A stretch of DNA of 64,000 nt, from contig QXEO01000234.1 of assembly GCA_007115705.1 (NCBI GenBank), forward strand, positions 1,779,375 through 1,843,374. The letters are read 5' to 3'. This DNA is from Dactylis glomerata (lineage: Eukaryota; Streptophyta; Magnoliopsida; Poales; Poaceae). Made by a program: the position numbers and the translations under genes. Positions within the stretch are counted from its first letter, which is position 1. Every line of letters begins with the position of its first letter. Of this stretch, positions 1 to 12,300 are shown piece after piece. The notes under the pieces were generated by a model. It was not told the origin of the DNA, ran no database searches, and saw only the letters and a program-made list of their open reading frames with translations.

Positions 1-1585
1 TTTTACACCATTTGCTTAGTGTTTCGTTACACTTCGTGGCATTTTTATGCATTTTCCGGAACTAACCTATTAACGAGATGCCACAGTGCCAGTTCCCTAT
101 TTTCTGCTATTTTTGTGTTTCAGAAAAGTTACACAGGAAATATTCTCGGAATTGGACGAAACCAAAGCCAGACGTCCAGATATTTCACGGAGCTTCCAGA
201 AGACCGAAGAGGAGACGGAGCCGGACCAGAGGGTGGCCACACCACCAGGGGCGCGGCCCACCCCTGGCCTGCGCCGGCCTGTGGTGTGGGCCCCCTGGTC
301 CACTTCTGACGATGCCCCTTCGCCTATCAAGACCCCCCGACGGGAAAAACCTAAAGACCCGATCACTTTTTCAGAACACATCGCGATCCGCCGCCGCGAC
401 TCGAAGATTGGGAGGGTCCAGAAGCTCTTCCCGGCACCCTGCCGGAGAGGGGAATCGCCACCGGAGGTCTTCTTCATCGCCATGCTTGCCTCCGGCGCGA
501 TGAGTGAGTAGTCTACCTTGGACTATGGGTCCATAGCAGTAGCTACTTGGTGGTCTTCTCCACCATGTGCTTCATGTTTAGATCTCGTGAGCTGCCCTAC
601 ATGATCGAGATCACCGTTATGTAATTCTACATGTTGTGTTTGTTGGGATCCGATGAATATTGGTGTTATGATTGAGTTGAAGTACTGAATTTTATCTTAT
701 GTTATATCTATGTTGTTTATGATCTTGCATGCTCTCCGTTGTTAGTAGCTATCTTGGCCGAGTAGTTGCTAGTGACTCCAAGAGCGGGTATTTATGCTCG
801 ATAGTGGGCTCATGCCTCTGATTAATCTGGGGGAGTGACAGAAACCTCTAAGGTTGTAGATGTGCTGTTGCTACTAGGGGAAAACAACATTCATATGCTC
901 GAGGGCATATGCTTTGTTTACATTACACACTTTGCTTAATGCAATTATCTGTTGTTCGCAACTTAATACTTGTGGAGTTCTCGGATTGATTCGCCACAAG
1001 TGGATTATTATTCATAGATGCAGTTGGATGGCGGTCTATGTATCTTGTTGTAATGCCCAGAGTAAATCTCATAGTGATCCTCTTGACGTATCACGTTGTC
1101 TTTATTCTATCAATTGCCCAACTGTAATTTGTTTACCCAGCATGTGTTATTTTATCTTATGGAGAGACACCACTAGTGAGCTGTGGACCCCGGTCCTATT
1201 TCCTTTATATTACTATCACCTGTTTACTTTACTCGCACTGTTTACTTTACTCGCATACTATTACTATTTTCCACTCGATACGCTCATTCCTTTGTTGACA
1301 GCAAACCGGTGAGATTGACAACCTCATCGTAAGTTGGGAGCAAAGTATTTGGTTGTGTTGTGTGCAGGTTCCACGTTGCTACTAGTTGAACTCTTGCTAA
1401 CTCGTTTTATCGTAAAACGGCACCCTTGTTGGAGTGTCACTAGACTAGCAAGCATCACCTTCAGATGTATTGGCTTCTTCCTCTCCTGATCGACAAACCT
1501 TGGTTTCTTACTGAGGGAAAACCTTACTGCTATATTCATCATACCTTCCTCTTGGGGTTCCCAACTGGACGGTGAAAAACTATCA
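1..1585 (+). mobile_element. LTR of a Gypsy-like element, left edge outside window
   Basis: This plus-strand LTR lacks only about the first 45 bp, judged by comparison with the same-family LTR on the minus strand at 27064-28698. Both run from the ACACCATTT segment through a GC-rich leader, the stretch around GGATCCGATGAATATTGG, a block CCGGTGAGATTGACAACCTC near the 3' end, and finish at CTTGGGGTTCCCAACTGG followed by a terminal ATCA. No primer-binding site follows position 1585, so it is a 3' LTR or a solo LTR rather than a 5' LTR. Minus-strand LTR sequence of element A follows from 1586, so this LTR appears to have inserted into the 3' LTR of A. The matching 5-bp duplication (expected ACACC) would lie left of the window. 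Confidence 0.75.
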
Positions 1586-1843
1586 ACACCGTGCCACATC
1601 ATCCTCCGTCCAAGAAAAATTGGAGTTTCCAAACTTGTTTCGTCCAATTCCGAGAATATTTCCTATGTAACTTTTCTGAAACACAAAACAGCAGAAAACA
1701 GGGAACTGGCATTGTGGCATCTTGTCAATAGGTTAGTTCCAGAAATCGCATAAAAACGCCACGAAGTGTATCTAAATACAAGGTAAATGGTGTAAAAACA
1801 AGCATGGAGCATCAAAAATTATAGATACGTTTGAGATGTATCA
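1586..1843 (-). repeat. 3' LTR of element A, first 258 bp only
   Basis: Read on the minus strand it begins TGATACATCTCAAACGTATC and matches the first part of the 5' LTR of A (down from 21490) until the block CTTGGACGGAGGATGATG. It then stops where the plus-strand LTR (1-1585) begins. The purine tract next to it (1844-1857) marks this as a 3' LTR. Confidence 0.8.
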
Positions 1844-1857
1844 TCATCCCCAAGCTT

Positions 1858-4723
1858 AACTCCTGCTCGTCCTCGAGTAGGTAAGTGATAACAAAAGAAT
1901 AATTTTTGGAGGCGACATGCACCATCACAATCTTGATCAACGAAGTAAGCATTGAGTGCTGGGATCAAAGAACTTAAAACATGGGCATGAAATATATAAT
2001 CTTGATAATAGAAACTAAGCAACCATGTTATAACATGAAAAAGAACACAAACGAAAGGTCATGAAATTGAAACAATGAAAGTCAAACGTGTGTTCAAATC
2101 ATATGGAAAAACATACAAATGGTTTTCAGCTTGTCCCTCATGAGAGAGCAAAACATAAATGCATAGGCCACCTTCAAGTTTAAGAGGGCGACTAGATACA
2201 AATAATTTGAGAACAAGTGAAACCAACATCATGAATCAATCAATGAAAACTTTGGGCCAATGCACATTATACTCAGAGTGACAACTATGCTCTCTTAGAC
2301 GGTGCATAAAGATAGAAGGTGGTGACTCAACATAAAAAGTAAAAGAAAGGCCCTTCGCAGAGGGAAGCAGTGATTGCAAGTTTTATAAACCTTCAAAAAT
2401 TATGGTACTTACTGGCTTTGAGCTCTCATTGCCCCCATCATAGGCATCTTGAATGGTTAAAGTTAATGCGAGTACACTTATGATGCATATGCTTGACAAA
2501 TCATAAGTTGAAAACCTCGTGTCCCATGAAGTACGAATACTCAAACCTCATGCTACTTTATTTAGAGTCTCAAGCAAGCTCTTCTCATTGTAAGTATACA
2601 CGTATCATCGAGAACCGCCAATGGGGTAATGACAGGACAAACAGACAATGAACACCTCGGCATCTCTTTTATTTACCATTGGTATATCTTTTTATTGTGA
2701 GATGTGTCGTCGAATGTTCACTATGGGCATGCTGTAAATTTCCACCATGAATTATGCATGGCTTAGATTAGCGGCCCAGGCGTTTCTCTAACACATATAC
2801 AAACTCCATGATCCCGCAAGATTCCCAATTCATTTCACATCACGAGTATCCATAAACAAAAGATCACGATATCAACTCAAATGAAAGATAGTGCAATGTT
2901 GAAAGCTTGCCCCATGACGGCATGGCTAGGCTAATTTCCAACTTACAACTTGCAAGCATAACAACTCAACATAAGAGATCCACAATGTCAAAATTTTAAA
3001 ACAAGAAAAGTAAAGTGTGTCATCAGGTTCGTGAGAGCTTTACTCACCAATTTTCGCATAACACCAAAAAGAGTTTAATTTGAAGGATAGATAAAAGCAA
3101 GTCAAATGTACTTTGGAATAGCAAATTGCTAATAGGTATGTATGGTGGACACTTTTGGAACAACTTGGTTTTTAGGAGTTGGATGCACGAGTAGAGCTCA
3201 TACTCAGTACAAAATGAGGGCTAGCAAAAGACTGGGAGCGACCAACTAAGAGAGCAATAATGGCCATAATCATGCAAAGCGACAAAGAGACATTAAAAGA
3301 AGCATAAGATGGCATCAAAAGTCAAAAACTAAATGATCATAGAGGCTTATGGCGACTTTGTATGAGTCAAACATGTGTGAGCATGCGCCAAGTCAACCCA
3401 AATAAAGCATCAAAGGAGAAAACCAAAATAATGCTTCCAAATAATTAAAACAACGCATGATTTTTTCAAAGGCTCACTAAGCAATCTCAGTCATTTGAGA
3501 CAAGTCATGCTACAGTAAAACCACTAAGCATACTATCAAAATGACATCAAGCACGACATGCAAAAGCCTAGGCCGCAGTCTACACAAGCTCCTTTTTGTA
3601 CCACTTTTTTGCATGAAACTTTTTCTCTTTTCCAACACCATTCGAACTTTTTATAAACAACTCTTTTGATGAAAACCAACATGGACCAGAGGTCAAAATA
3701 CACCTTGATAAAAAGATATAACAAGATCTAAACAAAAATCAAGGCGAAAAATGAAAGCTAAACGCAGCTCTAGAAAAAGAGAACACTCGTTGAACGAAAA
3801 GAGTGAAAACTAGAGTGTTCTTGGCAATGAAAAACGGAGTTCATCTCCCTCCAAAACAACATGATGTAATCAAACCGTTTATTGCAGCAATCAAAACAAA
3901 AGGAAAACTGAAAGCAAAAACAACTGACGCTCCAAGAAAAACACATAATGCATGAAGCAATAAAAATATAGTGTGTTGAAAGGTGACCTGATTTTTGCCG
4001 ATGAAGAAGGAGGTGCCTCAGGGGCATCCCCAAGCTTTGATGCTTGTACTTCTTGGATATTTTTTAGGGTGACATGGGCATCCCCAAGCTTGAGCTTTTG
4101 TCCATTCTTCATCTCATCTCATCATTCTCCAATCCCTACACTTGAAAACTTCCTTCATACAAAACTAAACACAATTCTATTAGCAACATTAGTGTAAGCA
4201 TAGTAATGAATAAACCCTTTTTGCTTCAGGTTTCAACTCAAAACTACCACATATAAAGCATATACTACTGTAGCAACTTCCCCAAAAGTTCCGTGATCAA
4301 AAGAACTCAAAAAGAAAGCGATAAAGCGGCAAACACAAATATTGGCAGAAATCTGTCAAAACAGAACAGCTGACAAAGGTTGAATTTTTAGAGGGTTTTC
4401 TGTTGCTCAAATAAAAAAGTGTTCAACTAATGAAAGTTTGGATATAACCTGGGGCATATGCACAAGAAATCTCAGGTCAAAAAGATATTCTGAGTATTTT
4501 CACAAATTTTTACGGTGCAGCACCGAAATCTGTTTCAGGACAGTAACATCCCCAAATCTTACCTCACTCAAATTAGAGGTTCTCCTTGGCACAACAACAA
4601 AATAAAAAGGATAAGGAGCGGTTATTACAGTAGTAATAACTTCCAAGACTCAAATAAAAGAAAAAGTCCTGAAAATAAACAATGGGTTATCTCCCAAGAG
4701 TGCTTTTCTTTAACGCCTTTGAG
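1858..4723 (-). other. Non-coding 3' internal region of element A
   Basis: This 2.9-kb stretch lies between the last ORF of element A and its purine tract. It is AT-rich with no open frame of note on either strand and no domain I recognise. It occupies the place where pol would be in an autonomous Gypsy element, so pol has been lost or replaced. A short direct repeat, GGGGCATCCCCAAGCTT or close to it, occurs near 4020 and 4077. It resembles the purine-tract region at 1846-1857 read on the opposite strand. Confidence 0.6.
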
Positions 4724-4993
4724 CTAGGCGCAGTAATTTGCAAAGATGCTCATGTAGGCGCCATAAAAGCTTAAGGCAAAGGCGCTATATAAGAACTTGA
4801 AGCAAGAGAGAGCATCAAAAAGAAAATATGAAACACATTTAAATCTAAACCACTTCCTATGAAAAATAGTCTTGTAAAGAGACAAGTCCTGAAAGCGCAA
4901 AGCAAAAAGCATAGGAAGGCAAAACAAGTATAGCTTCAAGAATTGCAACATAAAGAGGGGAAACTCAATATTGTTGAGATCCATCAAACCATG
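4724..4993 (-). pseudogene. 3' part of element A third ORF, cut by element C
   Basis: After the CCATG junction the minus-strand frame that enters element C at 17638 continues here without a stop until 4724. The encoded segment is rich in Phe, Leu and Tyr and has no domain I recognise. It proves that C inserted into an open frame. See the entry at 17643-18176. Confidence 0.65.
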
Positions 4994-5528
4994 TGTAACG
5001 ACCCGGAAAAATCCCCAATATTAGTATTGCTTGTTATTTTCTTTTCGCGTCATCTTGACGTCATGCATCCTCATACATCAATCACCTTGCATGTTTTTGT
5101 CAAAACTTAAATTTATTTGGTACAAACTATTTCTTATTTTCTCTTGTATGGTTTTAATAAACCCTCTTGTTCTTTTCTTAGTTTAAATTAAAACTAAAAC
5201 TTTAATACTTGCAAACTTTGAAGAATTGTTTTAAATCAAAATCAAGTTTTATAACCTGTTTGTAAATCTTTCCAAACCCTCCTCTTCTTCTCTCTACAGA
5301 ATGCTGCAAGAAAAGAAGAAGGAGTTTCCAGTAAAAAAAGGGGAGAATAAGAAGAAAAGCAGCCCAGTCCGCCATCTGATCTGGCCCGTTGGCCACTCCA
5401 AGCCCATCCCGGCAGCCCTCCTTTCTTCTTCTATTCTGTCTTCTTTCTCGAAGCTGTACGGCGTATCATCGGCAGTAGCCACGTCAACCATCGTTTGATG
5501 GGACGGCTCCCAGCAGCTCTCCTTCCCC

Positions 5529-5536
5529 TATAAAAA
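5529..5536 (+). promoter_or_regulatory. LTR promoter TATA box of element C
   Basis: TATAAAAA lies in CCTTCCCCTATAAAAACCTG, followed about 30 bp later by GC-rich sequence resembling a plant 5' leader. The same box is present in LTR2 (9892-9899) and LTR3 (14258-14265). It probably drives transcription of the element starting near 5560. Confidence 0.6.
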
Positions 5537-6383
5537 CCTGTGAGACCCTAGCCTGCAACCCTAGTGAGTCCTCTATGCGCCGCCGCTTCTGTTCAAGCGA
5601 GTGCCTCGCTCTCCTACCTCCCGATCCTGCCAAGCTCGCCGGCGTGCGCCCTCCATCCCCGGCGTCCGCGTCCTCAGCAACTCCTGCGCACCTCGCCGTT
5701 CGCTCTCCAAGCCCGGCGCCCAACACTTCGTTCCCGAGCTCTTTCCCATCGTCCTCGTTCCATTCAGTCAATTCCAAGGTGCTAGCTTGCGAGCTTTCAT
5801 CTGCAGCTCGTCCCTGTTATTTTCCACTCTGACGTCTTCCTATACACGCACCCGACGCACAGGCTCTACCCCAACCTCGCCCGCGTCCGCGCGTCCCTGC
5901 AAGCTGCCTTGGCCGTCGCACGTTCCTCGGCGTCGTCTCTGTCACGTGTGCCGACACCACGCTCGACGTCCTGCCGCTGACGCGCACGCCACCGCCCGGC
6001 TGTACATCGACCCTGCTAGCAAGCTGACGCCTTCTGCATCCTCGCGACGTTCTTCTCCAAGCCGGCGCTCTACTTCCCTCGTCTAACCCCGGCCGTGCGT
6101 CTCCGGCCGCGCGTCCCCGACCAACCAGTCCGGCCGCCTCCTCTGCTCCCACAACGTGGCTACTTCAGTCTTCAACAGCTCCGGCCACGCCTCCGTCCTC
6201 GCAAGCTCGCCCTCGTCCAAGCCGCGTCGCCAAGCGCTCCGTCCTAGACGCCCAGGTCGCCTCCCGATCTCGCCTCGTCGTCCCAAACAACGCCATGGCA
6301 GAGGCCGTTCTTCTCTGTCTCGGTAATGCAATCCATGCCGAAGAGTTGGTTCATATTCGGCGCTACGTGTACTTCTGCAAGAT

Positions 6384-6456
6384 CTGGTCCTAGCTTAGTT
6401 GGTCAGTTCCTTGAAACTTCCCTGTTGAGATCGTGTGTTCGAATCTTTGTACCGGC
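6384..6456 (+). other. tRNA-like segment with Pol III A and B boxes inside LTR
   Basis: The A-box-like TAGCTTAGTTGG (6391-6402) and B-box GTTCGAATC (6437-6445) are 46 bp apart, close to tRNA spacing. CTGGT (6384-6388) can pair with ACCGG (6451-6455) as a partial acceptor stem, including one G-T pair. The anticodon arm is irregular, so this is a tRNA-derived relic or SINE head rather than a working tRNA gene. Copies lie in LTR2 (A box 10754-10765, B box 10800-10808) and LTR3 (A box 15120-15131, B box 15166-15174). Confidence 0.45.
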
Positions 6457-8908
6457 TTATAGCCAACCCTTTTTGACCAATTTATTTCCTTGTTCAACTG
6501 ACAGTCGGGCCCCGCCCGTCCGTCTCAGCCGAAGGTCACCTCAGCGTCTCTGCCTCGTCAGCGTCCCTTGGCCCCGCCGGTCAGCTACCTGGGCTGGGAT
6601 CTGATTCGGTGAGAAAAGTCCCAACATTTCTTTGTTTTTCTGAAAACTCCAGCAAGTGTGTTAATCTTGCATAAATCATATCTTTAAAACCCTAACTCGA
6701 AATAAAATGTTTTCTATATGAATTTTGATCAAAAAAATGTGAAGAATCTGAATATGCCATCCATACTACTGTTTGCATCTCGCATCATGTAGTGACGTGA
6801 TAGTTTGCATTACACCTAATAAGTAACATATGGAGTAATTAGGATTTACCAAATATGGTTTCTCCACTTCATTTAATTTTGTGTAGCTCATCCATGCCTT
6901 GTCTTGCCATGCTAATCAACATTTAAATTGTCGTATAGTTAAACAACTTGAACCATATATGTGTGTGTCGGGATTCCGATCTCGCTTAATTTGGGTAAGT
7001 TGCATTGCATCATATTTGCCATGTCATGCATACATGCTTCACATGATCATGCCGATTCTTTTGCCGTAGTAGTAAGTGTTGCATCCGTTGTTTGTTGTAG
7101 CAATTTGATTCTTCGCGAATAGGACGCTTCATGGTGATGTGAGCAACGACAAGTTCTTTGGGTGTTCTTCGACCTTCTTTACAGGCGAGCCCTTTTCTCT
7201 CTACCCATTTAACATTTTTGCTCTCGCTAGCTCTATATTCCAGCCTTGTGTCGCGATGCTTTGTTCGAGTCACGTGTCCTATCCACCTGTTTGCCCAAAG
7301 TAAAGCCATAGAACCTTCCATACATCCTATTAACCGTGTGCTTGTTGTTCGAGTTGGCCTTGCGAGTCGTAGGCATCTTCAGGTTGTTGGAGTTGTTTTA
7401 TCTTATTGGGTTGGGAAGTTATCACATGCTCTACTTTATGGACCCATGTTGTTGGAGATATTCATGGCTTACTTTATTGTTAATAATTAAAATTGAATTA
7501 AGCAGAGGCATCAGTGAGTCATTTTGCCAGTTTTACGACGGCTCACTTGTGTCCCCTAGGACCCCGAGATCGCATGAACTGTTCTGAGACTGAGCGCTCT
7601 AACCACACGTGGGTATGCTTCTGGGCCGCCCCTTGACACTGCCGGAATCTACATACTTGTCCAGTGGCCACAACTAGTTCGAGGTGTTTCCATTTGTTTT
7701 CTTATCGGGCGTGCAGCTTGTATCTTTGGTTCGTTTTACTTTGGGGAAGCCGTGTGTGCCTCGTAACCCCTTGTTCTGCACGTCCGTATAGGTGCGGTAC
7801 GAGCGTTTATCGCATGCTAAAGTTGGGATCATCCCGAGGGCACTGTTCCCAACCGAAGCCGCAGTCACAAATAGCTAGGTCCGTCTCGGAGATTCGGCCG
7901 GACTCTCGATACGGGTTAAACTTAGTTAGGTGGCTTCCTGGACTTGTTTGTAGTGAAGGAGAGTGCGAGTCGTGACTATCCTAATGGTGCACCTATTTTT
8001 ATTAAGGGTGCGAGACCTGCCTGAAGGATTGATCGTGCGTTTGGGTACATTTGGGCACCCCTGCAGGGTTAAGTCTTTTCGAAAAGCCGTGTCCGCGGTT
8101 ATGGACGACTTGGAGCTGTACTACTCGATCATAGAACAACTTGCACCTGCTATTTCAATACTAATAAACTTGTGTAGTAAGCTAGCACAACTACAACAAT
8201 AAACTTGCAATAAAACTTGGTAACCGTGTGAGTGCCTTTGATACTTGCTTCTTCGTTTGGTCACGAGGAGGTGATTCATTGGCTGGGTTATGTTTGGTGT
8301 TAGTTTCTAGTTGGTTACTTTTATGCGCTCTCTTATCTTATCTGTTTAGACGGAAGTTGTATGTGTCTCTGTAGTATGATTCTTTTGTTGCCGCTAAGTC
8401 CACCATATAGCTTGTAGGCGAGCACAGCTGAATTCCAGTCTCGCGAGTACGTGCCTCGGTACTCACCCTCGTTTTTTGCTTTTTCTCTTTCTCCCTCCTT
8501 GTTCGGCAACCATTGGCCCGACGATTTTGACAGGTATGGGAGCACCGACGTTAGCAAGGTTACCCTTCCGGCTTGGCCTGGGCAGGGTTTGGACGCCATC
8601 GATTATCTTCAGGCCTCTTAGGCCCATTTGTATTCTTGTCCGTACTCGGATGCTATTTGCTTTATGTATGATTTGGGATCTTTGTATTGTATATTTGGAT
8701 ATTTTGACTCGTGGAGTCTTCGTGGTTATAATATATTCTTTTGTGGGTTCCATCGTGAACTTGTGTAACTATTGCTACCTTGATTCCACCCGCATTGCGT
8801 GCATGTTGCACATGCACGAGTCGCTTGGTGGTGCGTTTCCAAAGCGACATCATGTAGATTGTGGCGTGATCGCTATCATCTGCAAGGTGTCGGTTTCGGG
8901 GCGTCACA

Positions 8909-9359
8909 AGTGGTATCAGAGCCAGGTTTTGTCGATACCCATGGGTCCAGTCTGCCTGTAGGATAACCTTGCCAACGCACGTTGTTGAGTTTAGTGCCAA
9001 AACTATTTTGCTAAAAATGCGTTGGATAGATCTAAGTAGGTCTAAATTTTTCTCCTTACCTTTGTGCTTCTCCTCTCTTACCTTCCCGAGTTTTGAGTCG
9101 TCTCTCTTACCTATTTCTCCGAGTTTTAGGTTTCTGCGTGGGTGGACGATCTCTAGCCTTATCCTAATAGATCCGATCTTTGGAAATTCTTCATGTCAAC
9201 GTGAGCAAGCATTCCTTGTTGGTGGTGTCGAGAAGGAGCCTCTTGTTAGTGGTGTCGCGGAGTTCAACATGTCGCACGAAGATCCGATAGTCTAACCAAC
9301 TCTTCCTCCCCAACACGAGCGTGGATCTCGGGGCGAGATCCCTTGTTAGTGGTGTCGAT
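8909..9359 (+). other. Element C internal segment 1 (451 bp)
   Basis: The primer-binding site TGGTATCAGAGCC is at 8911-8923. The segment contains the repeated motif TTGTTAGTGGTGTCG (and TTGTTGGTGGTGTCG) but no coding region. No polypurine tract precedes the next LTR, which begins TATAACG instead of TGTAACG, so the 3' part of the original internal region, including the purine tract, seems to be deleted. Confidence 0.85.
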
Positions 9360-12300
9360 TATAACGACCCGGAAAAATCCCCAATATTAGTATTGCTTGT
9401 TATTTTCTTTTCGCGTCATCTTGACGTCATGCATCCTCATACATCAATCACCTTGCATGTTTTTGTCAAAACTTAAATTTATTTGGTACAAACTATTTCT
9501 TATTTTCTCTTGTATGGTTTTAATAAACCCTCTTGTTCTTTTCTTAGTTTAAATTAAAACTAAAACTTTAATACTTGCAAACTTTGAAGAATTGTTTTAA
9601 ATCAAAATCAAGTTTTATAACCTGTTTGTAAATCTTTCCAAACCCTCCTCTTCTTCTCTCTACAGAATGCTGCAAGAAAAGAAGGAGTTTCCAGTAAAAA
9701 AAGGGGAGAATAAGAAGAAAAGCAGCCCAGTCCGCCATCTGATCTGGCCCGTTGGCCACTCCAAGCCCATCCCGGCAGCCCTCCTTTCTTCTTCTATTCT
9801 GTCTTCTTTCTCGAAGCTGTACGGCGTATCATCGGCAGTAGCCACGTCAACCATCGTTTGATGGGACGGCTCCCAGCAGCTCTCCTTCCCCTATAAAAAC
9901 CTGTGAGACCCTAGCCTGCAACCCTAGTGAGTCTTCTATGCGCCGCCGCTTCTGTTCAAGCGAGTGCCTCGCTCTCCTACCTCCCGATCCTGCCAAGCTC
10001 GCCGGCGTGCGCCCTCCATCCCCGGCGTCCGCGTCCTCAGCAACTCCTGCGCACCTCGCCGTTCGCTCTCCAAGCCCGGCGCCCAGCACTTCGTTCCCGA
10101 GCTCTTTCCCATCGTCCTCGTTCCATTCAGTCAATTCCAAGGTGCTAGCTTGCGAGCTTTCATCTGCAGCTCGTCCCTGTTATTTTCCACTCTGACGTCT
10201 TCCTATACACGCACCCGACGCACAGGCTCTACCCCAACCTCGCCCGCGTCCGCGCGTCCCTGCAAGCTGCCTTGGCCGTCGCACGTTCCTCGGCGTCGTC
10301 TCTGTCACGTGTGCCGGCACCACGCTCGACGTCCTGCCGCTGACGCGCACGCCACCGCCCGGCTGTACATCGACCCTGCTAGCAAGCTGACGCCTTCTGC
10401 ATCCTCGCGACGTTCTTCTCCAAGCCGGCGCTCTACTTCCCTCGTCTAACCCCGGCCGTGCGTCTCCGGCCGCGCGTCCCCGACCAACCAGTCCGGCCGC
10501 CTCCTCTGCTCCCACAACGTGGCTACTTCAGTCTTCAACAGCTCCGGCCACGCCTCCGTCCTCGCAAGCTCGCCCTCGTCCAAGCCGCGTCGCCAAGCGC
10601 TCCGTCCTAGACGCCCAGGTCGCCTCCCGATCTCGCCTCGTCGTCCCAAACAACGCCATGGCAGAGGCCGTTCTTCTCTGTCTCGGTAATGCAATCCATG
10701 CCGAAGAGTTGGTTCATATTCGGCGCTACGTGTACTTCTGCAAGATCTGGTCCTAGCTTAGTTGGTCAGTTCCTTGAAACTTCCCTGTTGAGATCGTGTG
10801 TTCGAATCTTTGTACCGGCTTATAGCCAACCCTTTTTGACCAATTTATTTCCTTGTTCAACTGACAGCCGGGCCCCGCCCGTCCGTCTCAGCCGGAGGTC
10901 ACCTCAGCGTCTCTGCCTCGTCAGCGTCCCTTGGCCCCGCCGGTCAGCTACCTGGGCTGGGATCTGATTCGGTGAGAAAAGTCCCAACATTTCTTTGTTT
11001 TTCTGAAAACTCCAGCAAGTGTGTTAATCTTGCATAAATCATATCTTTAAAACCCTAACTCGAAATAAAATGTTTTCTATATGAATTTTGATCAAAAAAA
11101 TGTGAAGAATCTGAATATGCCATCCATACTACTGTTTGCATCTCGCATCATGTAGTGACGTGATAGTTTGCATTACACCTAATAAGTAACATATGGAGTA
11201 ATTAGGATTTACCAAATATGGTTTCTCCACTTCATTTAATTTTGTGTAGCTCATCCATGCCTTGTCTTGCCATGCTAATCAACATTTAAATTGTCGTATA
11301 GTTAAACAACTTGAACCATATATGTGTGTGTCGGGATTCCGATCTCGCTTAATTTGGGTAAGTTGCATTGCATCATATTTGCCATGTCATGCATACATGC
11401 TTCACATGATCATGCCGATTCTTTTGCCGTAGTAGTAAGTGTTGCATCCGTTGTTTGTTGTAGCGATTTGATTCTTCGCGAATAGGACGCTTCATGGTGA
11501 TGTGAGCAACGACAAGTTCTTTGGGTGTTCTTCGACCTTCTTTACAGGCGAGCCCTTTTCTCTCTACCCATTTAACATTTTTGCTCTCGCTAGCTCTATA
11601 TTCCAGCCTTGTGTCGCGATGCTTTGTTCGAGTCACGTGTCCTATCCACCTGTTTGCCCAAAGTAAAGCCATAGAACCTTCCATACATCCTATTAACCGT
11701 GTGCTTGTTGTTCGAGTTGGCCTTGCGAGTCGTAGGCATCTTCAGGTTGTTGGAGTTGTTTTATCTTATTGGGTTGGGAAGTTATCACATGCTCTACTTT
11801 ATGGACCCATGTTGTTGGAGATATTCATGGCTTACTTTATTGTTAATAATTAAAATTGAATTAAGCAGAGGCATCAGTGAGTCATTTTGCCAGTTTTACG
11901 ACGGCTCACTTGTGTCCCCTAGGACCCCGAGATCGCATGAACTGTTCTGAGACTGAGCGCTCTAACCACACGTGGGTATGCTTCTGGGCCGCCCCTTGAC
12001 ACTGCCGGAATCTACATACTTGTCCAGTGGCCACAACTAGTTCGAGGTGTTTCCATTTGTTTTCTTATCGGGCGTGCAGCTTGTATCTTTGGTTCGTTTT
12101 ACTTTGGGGAAGCCGTGTGTGCCTCGTAACCCCTTGTTCTGCACGTCCGTATAGGTGCGGTACGAGCGTTTATCGCATGCTAAAGTTGGGATCATCCCGA
12201 GGGCACTGTTCCCAACCGAAGCCGCAGTCGCAAATAGCTAAGTCCGTCTCGGAGATTCGGCCGGACTCTCGATACGGGTTAAACTTAGTTAGGTGGCTTC

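Larger units (their letters stand above)
4994..8908 (+). repeat. Element C LTR1 (3915 bp)
   Basis: It begins TGTAACGACCCGG directly after the CCATG duplication and ends GGGGCGTCACA just before the primer-binding site. It holds a TATA box at 5529-5536 followed by a GC-rich leader (about 5560-6300). A tRNA-like segment with Pol III A and B boxes lies at 6384-6456. Several open frames of 60-160 codons occur, but the longest is a low-complexity Ser/Arg/Pro frame in the GC-rich leader and none resembles a known protein. Confidence 0.92.

Noticed and set aside
5564..6326. Open frames of 70-160 codons in the GC-rich part of each element C LTR
   Set aside because: They overlap each other in several frames on both strands, are Ser/Arg/Pro-rich and follow base composition. 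Conservation among the three LTRs reflects recent duplication.
6384..6456. A functional tRNA gene
   Set aside because: Boxes and spacing fit, but the acceptor and anticodon arms do not form proper stems; reported only as a tRNA-like relic.
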